NCBI GenBank assembly: GCA_011799875.1
Contig: CM022302.1
Coordinates: 186,364,942-186,428,941, forward strand
DNA from: Thinopyrum elongatum
Lineage: Eukaryota > Streptophyta > Magnoliopsida > Poales > Poaceae
Length of the DNA stretch: 64,000 nucleotides
Direction of reading: 5' to 3'
Shown here in pieces: positions 62,455 through 64,000 of this stretch. The translations under genes were made by a program, and so were the position numbers. Each line of letters opens with the position of its first letter. Positions within the stretch are counted from its first letter, which is position 1. A model generated the notes under the pieces. That model saw only the letters and a program-made list of their open reading frames with translations, was not told the origin of the DNA and did not search any database.

Positions 62455-64000
62455 CTAGCTAGGGTGTGACAACTCACCCCCACTCAAAAGAATCTCGTCC
62501 TGAGATTTAGGATCCTCTGGGAAGAAGGTGGGGTACTCAAGTCGAAGACGATCCTCCCTTTCCCAAGTAGCTTCTTTCTCGGAATGGTGTGACCATTGAA
62601 CCTTGAGAAACTTGATATTCTGGCATCGAGTGGTACGTTCGGCTTGGTCAAGGATACGAACGGGATATTCTCGATATGTGAGATTATCTTGGAGATCAAG
62701 CGTTTTGTGGTCCACTTCACGGATAGGATCCGAGAAGCAACGCCTGAGTTGAGAAACGTGGAAGACATCATGAACTCTGGAGAGATGCGGAGGTAGTTCC
62801 AAATGGTAGGCAACTTCTCCTCGTTTGGCAAGAATGCGAAAGGGTCCAATATAACGAGGAGCCAATTTACCCTTGATACCGAATCGATGGGTTCCCTTCA
62901 AAGGAGTAACCCGAAGGTAAGCCTTCTCGCCAACTTCATAAGTCATGAGCTTATGTTTGCGGTCATATTGGCTCTTTTGACGAGATTGGGCTGTTTTCAA
63001 TTTCTCACGAATAATGCGAACCTGCTCTTCTGCTTCCTGAATCATATCCGGGCCAAAGAGTTGTCTTTCCCCGGTTTCTGACCAGTTAAGAGGCGTTCGG
63101 CATTTTCGTCCATAGAGAACTTCGAAAGGGGCTTTGCCCAAGCTAGCTTGATAACTATTGTTATAAGCAAATTCGGCGAATGGAAGACATTTCTCCCAAC
63201 CCATACCGAAAGAGATGACAGAAGCTCGGACCATATCTTCCAGAATTTGATTGACTCATTCTACTTGACCACTTGATTGAGGGTGGAAGGCGGTGCTAAA
63301 GGAGAGACGAGTTCCCATAGCATTTTGGAAACTTTCCCAAAATCGAGAGGTGAAAATACTTCCACGGTCTGAGTTAATCTCCAATGGAACACCATGAAGA
63401 GACACTATTCGGGAGATGTACAAGTCAGCTAGCTGGCTAGCGGTTATACTCTCACGAACAGGTAGAAAGTGGGCTACTTTGGAAAGACGATCGACAATGA
63501 CAAAGATAGCATTATTCCCTCTCTTGGTCCTGGGAAACCCGGTAATGAAATCCATACCGATTTTATCCCATTTCCATTCAGGAATAGCCAAAGCTTGAAG
63601 GGTGCCAGTAGGCCGTTGATGCTCTGCTTTAACACAACGACAGACATCGCAATTAGCAATATATTGAGCGATTTCTCTCTTCATCCTAGTCCACCAAAAC
63701 CTCTGGCGTAGGTCTTGATACATTTTAGTACTACCAGGATGAATGGTGAGAGGGGATTCATGAGCTTCCTTAAGGTTCAATTGCCGTAGCTGTTGTTTCT
63801 TGGGAACCACTAGGCGGTTCTCGAAGAAGACAACACCTCGCTCATCCATGGAGAAACACTTAGCAGCTCCGCTAGCAATGTTCTCCTGGATGCGGAATAT
63901 GCCCTTATCACGCTTCTGGGCAGCTATGATTTGATCCGTAAGGTTAGGTTTTGCCACCAGGGTGGATAGGAATCCTCGAGGAACAATGTGAAGGTTAAGC
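62455..64000 (-). pseudogene. pol: Pol C-terminus of Tekay-2: integrase and chromodomain
   Basis: The minus-strand frame enters at the right edge. Integrase zinc region 'HPGSTKMYQDLRQRFWWTRM' ends CDVC; catalytic segments are MDFITGFP, SDRGSIF and GQVE. A TGA (63256-63258) replaces the expected Arg codon right after GQVE (CGA to TGA). The frame then continues 'VNQILEDMVRASVISF' through 'NNSYQASLGKAPFEVLYGRK' to the chromodomain 'KFLKVQWSHHSEKEATWERE'. Apart from that one stop it is clean. The frame crosses the polypurine tract and ends in the LTR at TAG 62455-62457. Confidence 0.9.
62472..62485 (-). promoter_or_regulatory. Polypurine tract of Tekay-2
   Basis: Minus strand gagtgggggtgagt immediately before the LTR start TGTCACACCC. 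It lies inside the pol reading frame. Confidence 0.75.

Larger units (their letters stand above)
60393..62471 (-). repeat. Tekay-2 3' LTR, proximal piece
   Basis: The upstream part in the LTR's own direction: the LTR start at 62471, the GC-rich block (61100-62030), the cis-site cluster (60960-61020) and exon-like frame A (60504-60569). It joins the distal piece when Copia is removed. Confidence 0.85.
48794..64000 (-). mobile_element. Tekay-2: Tekay/Del-type chromovirus (minus), partial
   Basis: The 3' LTR occupies 48794-50771 and 60393-62471 (about 4,052 bp after removing Copia). A polypurine tract and the integrase-chromodomain end of pol follow to the right edge. The LTR starts TGTCAGGACCCC on the plus strand and ends GGGTGTGACA, giving TGTCA/TGACA ends. 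The left flank CACAA (48789-48793) is the candidate TSD. The remaining pol, gag and 5' LTR are outside the window. Confidence 0.88.

Overview
This window is eukaryotic, from a large-genome grass. It consists entirely of transposable elements nested inside one another. I see no cellular gene, tRNA or rRNA. The element types point to the tribe Triticeae (wheat, Aegilops, barley or rye): Athila-type LTRs ending in the 'gatacgttggagacatatca' signature, a 470-bp Fatima-like LTR, Tekay-type chromoviruses with LTRs of about 4 kb, an Angela/BARE-lineage Copia, CACTA transposons and a Stowaway-type MITE. Family names come from memory and are tentative. Element boundaries come from the sequence: TG...CA ends, target-site duplications (TSDs), primer-binding sites and polypurine tracts.

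Layout. (1) 1-599: end of CACTA transposon 1, with an 84-bp tandem array, inserted in Athila-1. (2) 600-5389: Athila-1, non-autonomous, minus orientation. (3) 5390-25114: Fatima-like element 1, minus orientation, in two pieces (5390-6854 and 20501-25114). It carries gag, protease and, on the opposite strand, an intron-containing antisense gene. It is split by Tekay-1 (6855-20500, plus orientation, perfect TSD GCAAC). (4) From 25115: CACTA-2, in pieces 25115-26670 and 43541-47007. It is split by a Tat-type Gypsy element (26671-43540, minus, TSD ACTGG/ACTAG), which is itself split by Athila-2 (31037-38272, minus, perfect TSD CTCGG). (5) From 47008: Fatima-like element 2 (LTR plus the 5' part of the antisense gene), inserted in CACTA-2. 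It is cut at 48794 by Tekay-2 (minus, runs off the right edge), whose 3' LTR is cut by a Copia element (50772-60392, plus, perfect TSD GGTTC). The deepest chain has five levels: Fatima-1, CACTA-2, Fatima-2, Tekay-2, Copia.

Only the Copia element is coding-intact: one polyprotein of 1,321 codons and two LTRs that differ, by eye, at about 14 of 2,122 sites. Every other element carries stops, frameshifts or deletions. Hand samples of LTR divergence follow the nesting order: the Tat-type element is oldest (about 8% in a 290-bp sample), Athila-2 and Tekay-1 are intermediate (about 3%), and Copia is youngest (about 0.7%).

The most interesting signal is in the LTRs of the two Tekay-type elements. 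The two families differ in sequence, yet each LTR has the same gene-like plan: a GC-rich block, then a W-box/TGACGTCA cluster, an AT-rich spacer, a short exon-like frame ending CAG|GCAAGC (a GC-type donor), a TGAGTAC...GTACTCA hairpin, and a second exon-like frame ending in a stop. Reading phases match across both elements (2 + 3n + 1 joined to 2 + 3n). This suggests a spliced acidic peptide encoded inside the LTR. A second theme is the antisense intron-containing gene of the Fatima-like elements, which has its own TATA box about 0.4 kb inside the 3' LTR edge. A TATA box stands at a matching place in the Tat-type element.
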